The notes beneath the pieces are model-generated. The model did not search any database and was not told the origin of the DNA. It saw only the letters and a list, made by a program, of their open reading frames with translations. The position numbers were made by a program, and so were the translations under genes. Below, piece by piece: positions 1 to 8,108 of a stretch of DNA of 64,000 nt. Source of the DNA: Aulosira sp. FACHB-615 (GTDB lineage: Bacteria; Cyanobacteriota; Cyanobacteriia; Cyanobacteriales; Nostocaceae); contig NZ_JACJSE010000007.1 in assembly GCF_014698045.1 (NCBI RefSeq), positions 186,001 through 250,000 on the forward strand, in the 5' to 3' direction. Numbering within the stretch: the stretch's first letter is position 1; each line of letters begins with the position of its first letter.

Positions 1-117
1 CACGCGCACATAAGAGTGAGGGTTTTCGGCTAGATATTGTTGTAAGCGTTGGGCGATAATTACACCTACAGCATCATCGCAGCGATTAAGATTTCCGCAA
101 CCAATAATAGTTAGCAT
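1..117 (-). CDS. hupW: Hydrogenase maturation protease, N-terminal fragment
   Basis: The minus strand starts with ATG at 117 and stays open to the window edge, giving 39 residues that begin MLTIIGCGNLNRCDDAVGV. The IIGCGN..R.DD.VG pattern is the N-terminus of the HupW/HoxW/HyaD family of nickel-iron hydrogenase maturation endopeptidases. These clip the C-terminal tail of the large subunit after metal insertion. The family usually has GN..R.DDG.G, with the first acidic residue binding nickel; here the position after DD is Ala. Uptake hydrogenase is usual in nitrogen-fixing filamentous cyanobacteria, which fits hetZ/patU in this window. HupW rather than HoxW is an inference, because only the N-terminus is visible. 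Confidence 0.7.
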   Translation of the reverse strand, partial: MLTIIGCGNLNRCDDAVGVIIAQRLQQYLAENPHSYVRV

Positions 118-180
118 AAATTACTAATTGTGACACTATACTTAATTTTTAATGGTGTAGCTTTCATAAAAAAGCAGTTT

Positions 181-567
181 ATGTCACAAGAACATTGGTA
201 TTTTATTAAAAATTATTATCAAAATCCGTCAATGCCTACTCAGTATCTTTCTTTTGAGGTTATGGCTTGGTTGGTAGATCAAATTATTGAATCTAGATTT
301 TCCAACCTATTTTTTCCATTGCTATCACATCAAGCTCTACATATTCAAATCTCTAGTGATTGGTGCAAAATAAGTAAATTATCTAAAGTTACTATTTACC
401 CCAAGCGGAACTGGTTAACATTTCACTACTGTATATTCAATGAGTTTAATAAGTATCAGTTCGATGAATATAAAGTTATGCTTGACCAGTCTGATTATCT
501 GACAGAAACTATGTTCACACTTCTTGAACGCCTAGAAAACTACTATTTACCTGTCCAAATTGAATAA
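181..567 (+). CDS. Hypothetical protein, 128 aa
   Basis: Unrecognised protein starting at ATG 181 (MSQEHWYFIKNYYQ). The frame is also open upstream to a GTG at 130, but neither start has a clear Shine-Dalgarno, so the start is uncertain. It is rich in aromatic residues and Leu, has no signal peptide or membrane segment, and shows no motif I know. It runs divergently from the hupW-like gene, with little room for a promoter between them. It ends 8 bp before the 3' end of the convergent gene at 575. Possibly a small cyanobacterial protein of unknown role. Confidence 0.5.
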   Translation: MSQEHWYFIKNYYQNPSMPTQYLSFEVMAWLVDQIIESRFSNLFFPLLSHQALHIQISSDWCKISKLSKVTIYPKRNWLTFHYCIFNEFNKYQFDEYKVMLDQSDYLTETMFTLLERLENYYLPVQIE

Positions 568-574
568 AAACTGC

Positions 575-895
575 TCAACTAGCACTCGAAACAAAGCTTA
601 ACAATATCCCCAAAACCTTATCGACAGGAGGAATGTTGTACTCTGTGAGCCAGATTGTGACGGTTTGGGATTCTAGTTTGAGAAACTTCCAGCGATCGCC
701 TGACGTAACTGCACCGTAAATTATAGGTATCGGACTATTATTCGCCAAGGCTAAACTTAAGCGTTTATTGATAGTCTCTATTAAAAACTGGCTAGGAGTT
801 ACAGGTTCAATGTCTTGGAGAAAATCAAAAGGTTCAATAACCGTCAGCCCAAAATCTTTTTTAACCTTTTTGAGTGTAAAGTCACTATAAGGCAT
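575..895 (-). CDS. Short protein, apparently an internally deleted PD-(D/E)XK-like family member
   Basis: The 106-residue product has an N-terminus (MPYSDFTLKKVKKDFGLTV) and a C-terminus (IYGAVTSGDRWKFLKLES, then LTEYNIPPVDKVLGIL) that I recognise from a common cyanobacterial family of about 200 residues, possibly nuclease-like. In that family the two ends are separated by about 100 residues that carry an ARSE motif and a D..(V/I)EAK core. Here the N-terminal part ending ALANNS joins straight to PIPIIYGAVTSG, so the presumed catalytic core is missing although the frame is intact. Either this is a decayed remnant that kept its frame by chance, or a natural small derivative. The family comparison is from memory. 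Confidence 0.55.
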   Translation of the reverse strand: MPYSDFTLKKVKKDFGLTVIEPFDFLQDIEPVTPSQFLIETINKRLSLALANNSPIPIIYGAVTSGDRWKFLKLESQTVTIWLTEYNIPPVDKVLGILLSFVSSAS

Positions 896-943
896 AATTT
901 AATTCATAATCTGCTTTGTTGTATCCTTATGTTACAACTTAAT

Positions 944-971
944 GGCTTTGTCTCATAAAAAAGACAAAGCC
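944..971 (-). terminator. Stem-loop downstream of the 999-1421 gene
   Basis: GGCTTTGTCT (944-953) pairs perfectly with AGACAAAGCC (962-971) around an 8-nt loop. It lies just past the stop codon of the minus-strand gene at 999-1421 and upstream of the gene at 575-895. The T residues are in the loop rather than after the stem, so efficient intrinsic termination is not certain. Confidence 0.45.
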
Positions 972-998
972 TCGGAATAATTAACAAATAACCACAAT

Positions 999-1421
999 TT
1001 AGAACGTTACATTATATTTATCAGCCAGTTCAGATAGCTTTTCATACTGCTGAATGGCGGCTTCTGTGATTAACTGTTTCGCTTCTTCTGGCGTTGTGCC
1101 ATTTTCGGGAATCAAATACTTCACATAAAGGGCGATAAAATCAGCCATAATTGCCGAACCTATCAAACCATGACTATCAGCTTCTTGACCAGCCATTGTT
1201 GCTACTAAACCCGCTTTGATGGGGTCTGGTTTCTCTTTCATGAACTGATCAATTAGTTGCCAAATATACTCGTTTGGTATGAGATTTTCTAACTTGGTTT
1301 TGTTAGGTGTAAATTCTATACCTGCGGCTTTTGACTGTTCTAAAACACACCATTCTGTAAATTCTTGTAGTGCTGCTTCGGGAAGTTTGGGAAGATATTT
1401 GTGTAGTTCTAAATCAGACAC
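999..1421 (-). CDS. Conserved-looking hypothetical protein, 140 aa
   Basis: The gene starts with GTG at 1421, preceded by an AAGG Shine-Dalgarno about 7 nt upstream (read on the minus strand), which supports this start. The product is acidic, soluble and mostly helical in appearance (MSDLELHKYLPKLPEAALQ...). It has no signal peptide, membrane segment or cofactor motif that I can identify. Its own stem-loop follows at 944-971, so it is probably a single-gene transcript. No function is proposed. Confidence 0.6.
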   Translation of the reverse strand: MSDLELHKYLPKLPEAALQEFTEWCVLEQSKAAGIEFTPNKTKLENLIPNEYIWQLIDQFMKEKPDPIKAGLVATMAGQEADSHGLIGSAIMADFIALYVKYLIPENGTTPEEAKQLITEAAIQQYEKLSELADKYNVTF

Positions 1422-1839
1422 AAGCTTACCTTATAAATTTCAGGTTGGTTGAAGTGTAATAAAGCAAGCCTAACGCACTATTTCTAGTAGTTTTAGTGTG
1501 TTATGCTACGGTCGTAGAATAATATAGTAGACGAATGAACTTATATGTGCTAAACACAGCCTATTGAAGCTGAGAAACATCTAAAATCCAGAACCAGTCC
1601 CAGTGTCCATTGTCAAATGACAGGCTCAAGCAGAGAATATACAACTTGAATGCACACTAGTTTCATAGAGTAGATAGCTAAAATAAAGCATCAAGTATTC
1701 CAGGAGCTTGTAATAACATATTGATTCTTGATGTCATGGAGAAAATCAGATAAAAGATTTCTGAGATTGGGATGGACAATTGATCAATATATGTATTACA
1801 ATAAGACTACAATCTAAAGTTAAAGGCTAAAAAATTTTT
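1422..1839. other. Intergenic region, 418 bp
   Basis: No ORF or RNA gene is recognisable. It must hold the promoter of the minus-strand gene at 999-1421, and possibly that of a small plus-strand transcript ending at the 1994-2027 terminator. I see no convincing promoter boxes. Confidence 0.4.
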
Positions 1840-2055
1840 ATGCGCTTAAAAAGATGGGAATCTCCCCGCCGAGAAGGGAGAAATGATAAAGGTAAAGGCG
1901 GTTCAGCAAGAAAGCGGCAACTTAAAAAACAAAGACAGATGCTGAGGCAACGCTTAAAGGAAAATAAGCAATCAGATAACAAAGGCAACAATCAAAAGGG
2001 GGGGGAGAATTTCTCCCCCTCTTTTTTGGCTAATTTTTGTAATTTAAGCCAGTGA
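1840..2055 (+). CDS. Possible small, very basic protein (doubtful)
   Basis: An ATG at 1840 opens a 71-codon frame whose first ~54 residues are dominated by Lys, Arg, Gln and Asn (for example SARKRQLKKQRQMLRQRLKE). The last ~17 codons run through a strong stem-loop with a T run, so the frame ends inside and beyond a terminator. That is unusual for a real gene. No Shine-Dalgarno is visible. The terminator does imply a short plus-strand transcript here, which could encode this peptide or be a non-coding RNA. Confidence 0.25.
   Translation: MRLKRWESPRREGRNDKGKGGSARKRQLKKQRQMLRQRLKENKQSDNKGNNQKGGENFSPSFLANFCNLSQ
1994..2027 (+). terminator. Strong rho-independent terminator
   Basis: A G-rich arm (A-run then GGGGG-AGA, ending 2008) pairs with TCTCCCCC plus following bases (2012-2022) across a 3-nt loop, and the stem is extended by A/T pairs. 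A run of six T residues follows at 2022-2027. It has the classical intrinsic terminator form on the plus strand, and is plausible on the minus strand too. No well-supported gene lies just upstream. Confidence 0.75.
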
Positions 2056-2768
2056 AATAATATCAACCGTATACAAATATAGGACTCATATTTGATTTAT
2101 GAAAAAAATCAGTACACCCAGACCAGCCGTCTTTCCTACTCCCTACTCCCCATTCCCTACTCCCTGCTTACACAACTAGATTCAGAAATCAAACCGTATT
2201 TCTATAGCTTTATGGATAATAAGTTGCTTTCAGAAATACTATTCCCACACCGTTTCATGGATTAATATACTTATCTGACTATTTGACACTGTATTTTGAG
2301 AATCTAGGTTAAATTAGACCTTGTAGAAATAATTTTTTATAAAAAAAAATTATGAATTTATACGGTTATGCCTATTAATTTAAATATATATGATTGTACT
2401 AACTCATCTTTTAGACAGATGACAAGTAAAAACTTTGCCGAAGATAGATACACTCTCGTAAGAGGCATGAAGTAGTAATGTAATGTTTGGATGAACTAAT
2501 CCCTAGAAAAACATAAAGTAAATATAAAGTTTAATATCTCCTTGTAATAAACTTTCGTTAAGCAAGTAAGCTAATCTACGGTTATGATGGTTTTGAAGAG
2601 GATTCAGCAAACAGTAAAATTGCTGAAAAACTGTGATAAATCAATGTGTGTTCTTGTAAGAATGCTACAAGCTCAGAAAAAGTCAAGATTCATCTAATTG
2701 GCTTATTTAGACATAAAGGTTGCTCTAGGTAATCTGTTGTTATTTATCTTTGACAGAAGGAGTGAGCT
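2056..2768. other. Intergenic region, 713 bp, upstream of the polysaccharide cluster
   Basis: It contains the MITE-like repeat at 2079-2195 and otherwise AT-rich sequence. It should carry the promoter for the transferase gene at 2769, the first gene of the polysaccharide cluster. No ORF with gene-like character is visible. Confidence 0.5.
2079..2195 (+). repeat. MITE-like dispersed repeat, copy A
   Basis: This 117-bp segment recurs in inverted orientation at 56792-56959. It begins ATAGGACTCATATTTGATTT and ends with CAACTAGATTCAGAAATCAA plus a few bases. Near its ends it carries an inverted 13-bp sequence, TTTGATTTaTGAA against TTTGATTTcTGAA (positions about 2090-2102 and 2181-2193, one mismatch). 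The centre is a run of CCTACTC-type heptanucleotides at 2135-2166. It has no coding capacity, so it looks like a small non-autonomous element or a repeat family of unknown origin. Confidence 0.8.
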
Positions 2769-3566
2769 ATGGTAGCAGAAGTGTTACTACCTACTCAAAA
2801 AGTGCTTGATTTCCCTATTACTGCTTTAAGCTTTGAGGATCAGATACAGAAAATTATAGAATGGGCGATCGCTCATGAAAGTAGAAGTGTATATGTAGCA
2901 AATGTACACATGCTCATAGAAGCGCACTGGCAGCCTGAGTTCGCTAACATTCTGAGAAATTCAGATATGGTGACTCCTGATGGTATGCCTTTAGTCTGGA
3001 TGATGCGCCGAATGGGATCTCCTTACCAAGATCGTGTAGCGGGTATGGATATTTTTTTGGAAACATGTCAATACGCCCAAACACATAATTTAAGTTTTTT
3101 CTTTGTCGGTTCACAAACTGAAATTCTGGCGAGAATACAAGCCAGATTAAAACAAGAATTTCCCCAACTAAAAATAGCTGGAATGGAACCCCTACCCTTC
3201 CGCCCACTCACAGAAACTGAAGATGAAGTTTTAGTCAATAAAATCAACTCCAGTGGGGCTGGTGTAGTTTGGGTATCTTTGGGATGTCCAAAACAAGAAA
3301 AATGGATAGCGCAACACAAAGGTAAAATTCGTGCAGTCATGATCGGAGTAGGCGGCGTTTTCCCTGTGTATGCCGGCATTCACAAGCGTGCGCCACGTAT
3401 CATGAGAGACTTAGGCTTAGAATGGCTATATCGCTGGCTTCAAGAACCGCGACGACTGTGGCGGCGCTACACAACAACAATCCCTATATTCATCTGGCTG
3501 GCGGCTAAACAGTTATTTTTATCTAGTCGTATTGCTGCCGTTTTTCCAAAAACTACAGTGGAATAA
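2769..3566 (+). CDS. WecG/TagA/CpsF family glycosyltransferase
   Basis: The 265-residue product is a GT26 enzyme. These transfer a sugar (typically N-acetylmannosamine or its uronic acid) onto a lipid-linked primer at the inner face of the cytoplasmic membrane. Family marks are VANVHMLIEA (residues 43-52), VTPDGMPLVW with the likely catalytic Asp71, LGCPKQEKW (171-179), GVGGVF (193-198), and the C-terminal membrane-binding stretch GLEWLYRWLQEPRRLWRRY (216-234). An AAGGAG Shine-Dalgarno precedes the ATG. It opens the polysaccharide cluster and would act at an early assembly step. No priming phosphoglycosyl transferase is seen in the window. The sugar specificity cannot be read from the sequence. 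Confidence 0.9.
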   Translation: MVAEVLLPTQKVLDFPITALSFEDQIQKIIEWAIAHESRSVYVANVHMLIEAHWQPEFANILRNSDMVTPDGMPLVWMMRRMGSPYQDRVAGMDIFLETCQYAQTHNLSFFFVGSQTEILARIQARLKQEFPQLKIAGMEPLPFRPLTETEDEVLVNKINSSGAGVVWVSLGCPKQEKWIAQHKGKIRAVMIGVGGVFPVYAGIHKRAPRIMRDLGLEWLYRWLQEPRRLWRRYTTTIPIFIWLAAKQLFLSSRIAAVFPKTTVE

Positions 3567-3822
3567 CGATTGTTTTGTTTAGTCAATTTGAGTTTTCATG
3601 ATGATTCAAAACTCATATCAAATTCAAAATAGCATTGAGTAAATTTTGAAGATCACTGCATATTTATCTTGATTCATAGTTAATTTCTTATGTTGAGAGA
3701 TAATCTTTTTTCATAGCAATTTTTCACAGTTGTGAATCAAGATGAGATGCTTGTCTGCTCAAATAGACAGTGGGAGTGAAATATAATAGGTATTTTCATC
3801 CTTTGCATAGGTAAAGCCTGTA

Positions 3823-5334
3823 ATGGAACCACCAAAACAAACATCAAATTTACGACAAAAAGCAGTTAAAGGCGTACTTTGGTCTGCGATTGAAAGTTGG
3901 GGAAAACAGGCTGTTTCCTTTGGAGTGTTCTTCTTACTCGCCCGATTATTAGGGCCAGAAGCATTCGGTTTAGTAGCTTTATCGGGGATATTTTTAAGCT
4001 TTCTGCAAATTTTTGTAGATCAGGGATTTTCGACAGCAATTGTTCAGCGCCAAGACTTAGAACCAGAGCATTTAGATACTGCCTTTTGGACTAACTTAGG
4101 AGTGAGCATATTACTTGCGACTTTGAGTATTATTTGTTCTGGTTTAGTGGCCTTATTCTTTAAGGAACCTAAAATTGTACCGATTATTTGCTGGCTATCT
4201 TTAAACTTTGTACTGAATGGTCTTAGCAGTGTCCAACAAGCTCTTCTACAACGTTCACTAGCTTTCAAAAGTTTAGCTATACGTTCCTTGATAGCTGTGG
4301 TAGTTGGTGGTATTGTCGGCATAATTTTAGCATTTTTAGGTTTTGGTGTTTGGAGTTTAGTTGGTCAGTATTTAGCTAATAGTGTGACTCAAGTCATTGC
4401 TTTATGGTGGGTTAGCGATTGGCGACCTAGATTTAGATTTTCCCGAAAGCACTTCAAAGAATTATTTGCATTTGGGATTAATGTAACTGGTATTAACCTA
4501 CTTAATTTTGTTAATCAAAACTCTGATAATTTATTAATCGGCTATTTTCTTGATTCTGTCGCTCTTGGTTATTACTCAGTGGCTTATCGAATTTTTATGA
4601 TAGTTACTCAGTTAATGATTTCTGTGATTCAGAAGATAGCAATGCCTGTCTTCTCACGCTTGCAACAAGAACCAGAAAAGATGCGAAAAGCATTTTATAA
4701 CGCAATTAGCTTTACTAGTCTTGTGGCTTTTCCAGTTTTTATAGGCATTTCAATTTTATCCCCTGATTTAATAGTGACTTTTTTTGGAGAAAAGTGGAAG
4801 ACGAGTGTACCAGTCTTGCAGATATTAACTCTCGTTGGCCCCTTGTATGCGGGTTTTTATTACAATGGTACAGTCATTATGGCTATGGGCAAACCTGGTT
4901 GGAATTTAGCACTTTATTGTATACAGGCAATTGGCAACTTTACGTGCTTTTGGATAGCAGTACGTTGGGGAATAGTAGCGGTCGCAGCATCTTATGTTAT
5001 TCGTGCTTATATTATGTCGCCTATACCCATATTTGTCTTGAAAAAATTAATCAATATTAAATTAACAACTTACTTGCAGCAATATCTCACTCCGTTAGTA
5101 GCGACTCTAGCAATGGGGGCTGGAATTTTAGGGATTAAAAGTTTGTTTAATTTCACTATAAAAAATTTATTCAATTTTCCAGATATAGTTAATTCATACA
5201 CTTTGCTTTTCCTTTGTATAGTAGGTGGTTTTTTGATATATACCGGAACCATTACACTAATTGCACCACAATATCTACAACAGATAAGAAATCTCCTGAG
5301 TTCATTATTTCCTAAAATGAGTTTAAAAAAATAA
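3823..5334 (+). CDS. Polysaccharide flippase, Wzx/WzxC-like
   Basis: The 503-residue, highly hydrophobic protein has about 12-14 predicted membrane helices by eye. Its N-terminus (KAVKGVLWSAIESWGKQAV, then LLARLLGPEAFGLVALS) is typical of the PST/MOP family of polysaccharide exporters. It should move lipid-linked repeat units across the cytoplasmic membrane for the glycosyltransferases encoded downstream. It lies 256 bp after the WecG-like gene and only 35 bp before the FrhB-like gene, which suggests co-transcription with the latter. Its substrate cannot be deduced. Confidence 0.9.
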   Translation: MEPPKQTSNLRQKAVKGVLWSAIESWGKQAVSFGVFFLLARLLGPEAFGLVALSGIFLSFLQIFVDQGFSTAIVQRQDLEPEHLDTAFWTNLGVSILLATLSIICSGLVALFFKEPKIVPIICWLSLNFVLNGLSSVQQALLQRSLAFKSLAIRSLIAVVVGGIVGIILAFLGFGVWSLVGQYLANSVTQVIALWWVSDWRPRFRFSRKHFKELFAFGINVTGINLLNFVNQNSDNLLIGYFLDSVALGYYSVAYRIFMIVTQLMISVIQKIAMPVFSRLQQEPEKMRKAFYNAISFTSLVAFPVFIGISILSPDLIVTFFGEKWKTSVPVLQILTLVGPLYAGFYYNGTVIMAMGKPGWNLALYCIQAIGNFTCFWIAVRWGIVAVAASYVIRAYIMSPIPIFVLKKLINIKLTTYLQQYLTPLVATLAMGAGILGIKSLFNFTIKNLFNFPDIVNSYTLLFLCIVGGFLIYTGTITLIAPQYLQQIRNLLSSLFPKMSLKK

Positions 5335-5369
5335 AGGTTGCTTGATCAGTCAAGAGGAGAATGTGATTA

Positions 5370-6809
5370 ATGTTAGGCAATACATCAAAAAATCAAGAAA
5401 TATCCAAACTATTTGAAACTGTAGTAGATGGTGGTTATTGTATAGGTTGTGGTGCTTGTGCTGCTGTAGTTGATTCTCCCATCAAGATGAAACTCGATGA
5501 ATATGGCAAGCTTTGTGCCACGCTGAATGAGCCAGTTGTTCAAACCTCTCATCAGGTTTCATTAGAAACAGTTTGTCCTTTTTCAAATGAAGGATTAAAT
5601 GAAAATCAGCTTGCTGAGGAAATATTCGGTAAAGATTGTCAATATCACAACCAAATTGGCTACTATCTGACAACTTATGCAGGTTTTGTCACCGAAAGTG
5701 ATTTCCGTAAACGTGGTAGTTCAGGTGGTATGGGTAATTGGATTGTTACTCAACTTCTGAGTGAGGGTTTAGTTGATGGAGTTATTCATGTTAAGCCTTG
5801 TACGCCTTCGCCAACAGATCCCAGATTATTTAAATACCAAATATCTAAAACTATAGAAGAGGTGCGTACCGGAGCAAAATCACGATATTACCCAATTGAA
5901 ATCTCGGAAGTTATACAAATGCTACGAGAGCAGCCTGGAAGTTATGTAATAGTTGGTATTCCATGTTTTATTAAAGCTATTCGGCTGCTGATGAAGCAAG
6001 ATCCCATAATTGCTGAACGAATAAAATTTTGTGTGGGTCTAATTTGTGGACATTTAAAAAGTATTCATTTTGCACAAATGTTTGCTTGGCAAGGTGGAAT
6101 CAAACCAGGTGATCTTTTAGAGTTTGATTTCCGATATAAGTTTGCTGATAGAGGTGCAAATCAATATGGGATGAAAGCTGTTGGTTTAAAAGATGGTGAA
6201 GTGATTGAATATGTTAGTCCAGTGCGTGATTTATATGGTTGGGATTGGGGACATGGTTTTTTTAAATATAAAGCTTGTGAATATTGTGATGATGTAATTG
6301 CGGAAGCAGCAGATATAGTTGTTGGTGATGCTTGGCTACCTGAATATGTTAATGATAGTCAAGGCACAAATGTAGTTGTTGTTCGTAATGTATTAATTCA
6401 AAAATTAATTGAACAAGCAATAAATACAGGTAATCTACATCTTAATGTCATCACGGCCGATGAAGTTGCAAAATCACAATCTTCGGGACTAAACCATCGC
6501 AGAGAAGGTTTAGCCTACCGTTTATATTTGGCGGACAAACGTGGTGAATGGCGGCCGAATAAGCGGGTTAAATCGCAAGTTAGTCATTTGAGTAGACAAC
6601 TGCAAAAACGACAAGAACTGAGAATCAAATTAGGCGAGGAAAGTCACATTGCTTTTCAAAAAGCTATCAAATCTGGACAGTTTTCTGTTTTCCCAAAAAA
6701 TATGAATTTTTTGGTGTTGCAATATCAATTGACTTATCCATCTACTGTTTTATGGAAGCAATTTATTCAAAAGTGTAAAAAATTTATCAAAAGCCTATTA
6801 GTTAAGTAA
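5370..6809 (+). CDS. FrhB/FdhB-like iron-sulfur flavoprotein of a polysaccharide cluster
   Basis: The 479-residue protein belongs to the coenzyme F420 hydrogenase/dehydrogenase beta-subunit family. A CIGCGAC motif (Cys24, Cys27, Cys30) and a later CP (Cys69) would bind a 4Fe-4S cluster. GSSGGMGNWI (from about residue 117) and the CEYCDDVIAEAADIVVGDAW segment are typical of the FrhB N- and C-terminal domains, the latter adding a CxxC pair. A GAGGAG Shine-Dalgarno precedes the ATG. Cyanobacteria are not known to depend on F420 hydrogenases. Homologues beside pyruvyl transferases in EPS clusters probably do redox chemistry on a sugar or its substituent, and the next gene 32 bp downstream is such a transferase. 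The actual reaction is unknown. Confidence 0.85.
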   Translation: MLGNTSKNQEISKLFETVVDGGYCIGCGACAAVVDSPIKMKLDEYGKLCATLNEPVVQTSHQVSLETVCPFSNEGLNENQLAEEIFGKDCQYHNQIGYYLTTYAGFVTESDFRKRGSSGGMGNWIVTQLLSEGLVDGVIHVKPCTPSPTDPRLFKYQISKTIEEVRTGAKSRYYPIEISEVIQMLREQPGSYVIVGIPCFIKAIRLLMKQDPIIAERIKFCVGLICGHLKSIHFAQMFAWQGGIKPGDLLEFDFRYKFADRGANQYGMKAVGLKDGEVIEYVSPVRDLYGWDWGHGFFKYKACEYCDDVIAEAADIVVGDAWLPEYVNDSQGTNVVVVRNVLIQKLIEQAINTGNLHLNVITADEVAKSQSSGLNHRREGLAYRLYLADKRGEWRPNKRVKSQVSHLSRQLQKRQELRIKLGEESHIAFQKAIKSGQFSVFPKNMNFLVLQYQLTYPSTVLWKQFIQKCKKFIKSLLVK

Positions 6810-6841
6810 AAAATACTACTAGAGATGGAGTGATACATCAA

Positions 6842-8071
6842 GTGAAAGCAGTTATTACAGGAATTACTGGATTACGTAACCGGGGTGTGGAAGCAATGGT
6901 TGTTACCACCATTGAGCAGCTACGCCAACGTCAGCCAAAGCTGGATATGAGTATCCTCACGGAAACGCTTGATTATGATGAAGTTAGGTTGCAACAGTAC
7001 AACGTAGATTTAATTAGTGATGGTTCCTTAAGACCTCTTCATAAACTTCAACGCTGGCGGAACAATTTATCTCAGTTTTACAAGCCCATAGCGCCTGCCT
7101 ACAAAGATATGTTGCGGTTGCTGGATGGTGCATCGGTGGCGATCGCATCTGGTGGCGATGTATTTAGCTCTGATTACGGTGTGAACTTTCTCAAAAGACA
7201 ACTCCAACCTTTGGAGTATGCTTTAGATGCTGGCATACCTGTAGTATTCCTAGCACAATCTATTGGGCCTTTTAAAACTCAAGCAGAAGCCGAAATTTGG
7301 CTGAATGTTGCTCGTCGCTCCAAGTTAGTGACTGTCAGAGAAGGATTTTCTTACAAGTATGTAACTAAAGATTTAGGTCTGTCTTCAGAGATCGTTAAAC
7401 ACACAGCTGATCCAGCATTTTTGCTCCCACCAGCACCGCCAGAAATTGTGGCTAATCTGCGGAAATTGTACAACATCAATCCAGAGCTTCCCTTAGTTGC
7501 CCTTGGAATTAGTCAAGGTATTTGTCGCTATACTCGGACTGACTATGAGCAACACATCAAAGTTTGGTGTCAAGTAATCAAGATGATTCTTGATGAATTT
7601 GGGGCGCAGGTAATACTGGTTCCCCATGTACATGATTATCGTCCTCACAACGACGATCGCATTCTCGCCGGACAATTGCAGAGATTATTAAACTTCGATC
7701 CTCGTGTCCAGTTAGCTGGTGCTGAACATACAGCCTCAGAATTTAAAGGTTTGATCAGTACTTGCGATTTAGTTGTGTCTGAGAGAATGCACGCTGCGAT
7801 CGCCGGCTTATCAAGTGGTGTTTGTACCTTACCCATAGGTTACTCTGTCAAAGCCGAAGGAATTATGACTGATTTACTGGGTGCAGAAATGGTTCACCAA
7901 GGATTGCTGATATCTGCTCAACAGTTTCTAGATATTGATACAGCTTGCAACACAATTCGTAGTGCTTGGCAGCAGCGTCAGCAAGTATCTGCTCATTTAA
8001 ACTCAGTTTTACCAGAAATCAAACAAAGAACAGCAACTAATTTTGACTTCATCGCACAGATATTAGCTTAA
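6842..8071 (+). CDS. Polysaccharide pyruvyl transferase family protein
   Basis: I place the start at GTG 6842 (MKAVITGITGLRNRG), 11 nt after a GGAG at 6827-6830. An earlier in-frame GTG at 6830 would overlap that Shine-Dalgarno. The 409-residue protein has the PF04230 features: N-terminal GITGLRNRGVEAM, SGGDVFS near the centre, and the C-terminal SERMHAAIAGLSSG followed by a P..Y..K pattern. Members of this family add pyruvate ketals to sugars from phosphoenolpyruvate, making the polymer acidic; some paralogues have other roles. Tight spacing to the FrhB-like gene suggests the two act on the same repeat unit. Confidence 0.88.
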   Translation: MKAVITGITGLRNRGVEAMVVTTIEQLRQRQPKLDMSILTETLDYDEVRLQQYNVDLISDGSLRPLHKLQRWRNNLSQFYKPIAPAYKDMLRLLDGASVAIASGGDVFSSDYGVNFLKRQLQPLEYALDAGIPVVFLAQSIGPFKTQAEAEIWLNVARRSKLVTVREGFSYKYVTKDLGLSSEIVKHTADPAFLLPPAPPEIVANLRKLYNINPELPLVALGISQGICRYTRTDYEQHIKVWCQVIKMILDEFGAQVILVPHVHDYRPHNDDRILAGQLQRLLNFDPRVQLAGAEHTASEFKGLISTCDLVVSERMHAAIAGLSSGVCTLPIGYSVKAEGIMTDLLGAEMVHQGLLISAQQFLDIDTACNTIRSAWQQRQQVSAHLNSVLPEIKQRTATNFDFIAQILA

Positions 8072-8108
8072 TTATGCAGCAAACCTTCATCATTGTAGGA
8101 ACATCAAG

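Noticed and set aside
2079..2195. Dispersed repeat considered as an insertion sequence
   Set aside because: It is too short to encode a transposase and has no open frame, so only a MITE-like or repeat label is justified.
5370..6809. FrhB-like gene considered as a true F420-reducing hydrogenase subunit
   Set aside because: No other hydrogenase subunits are adjacent, and the context is polysaccharide synthesis.
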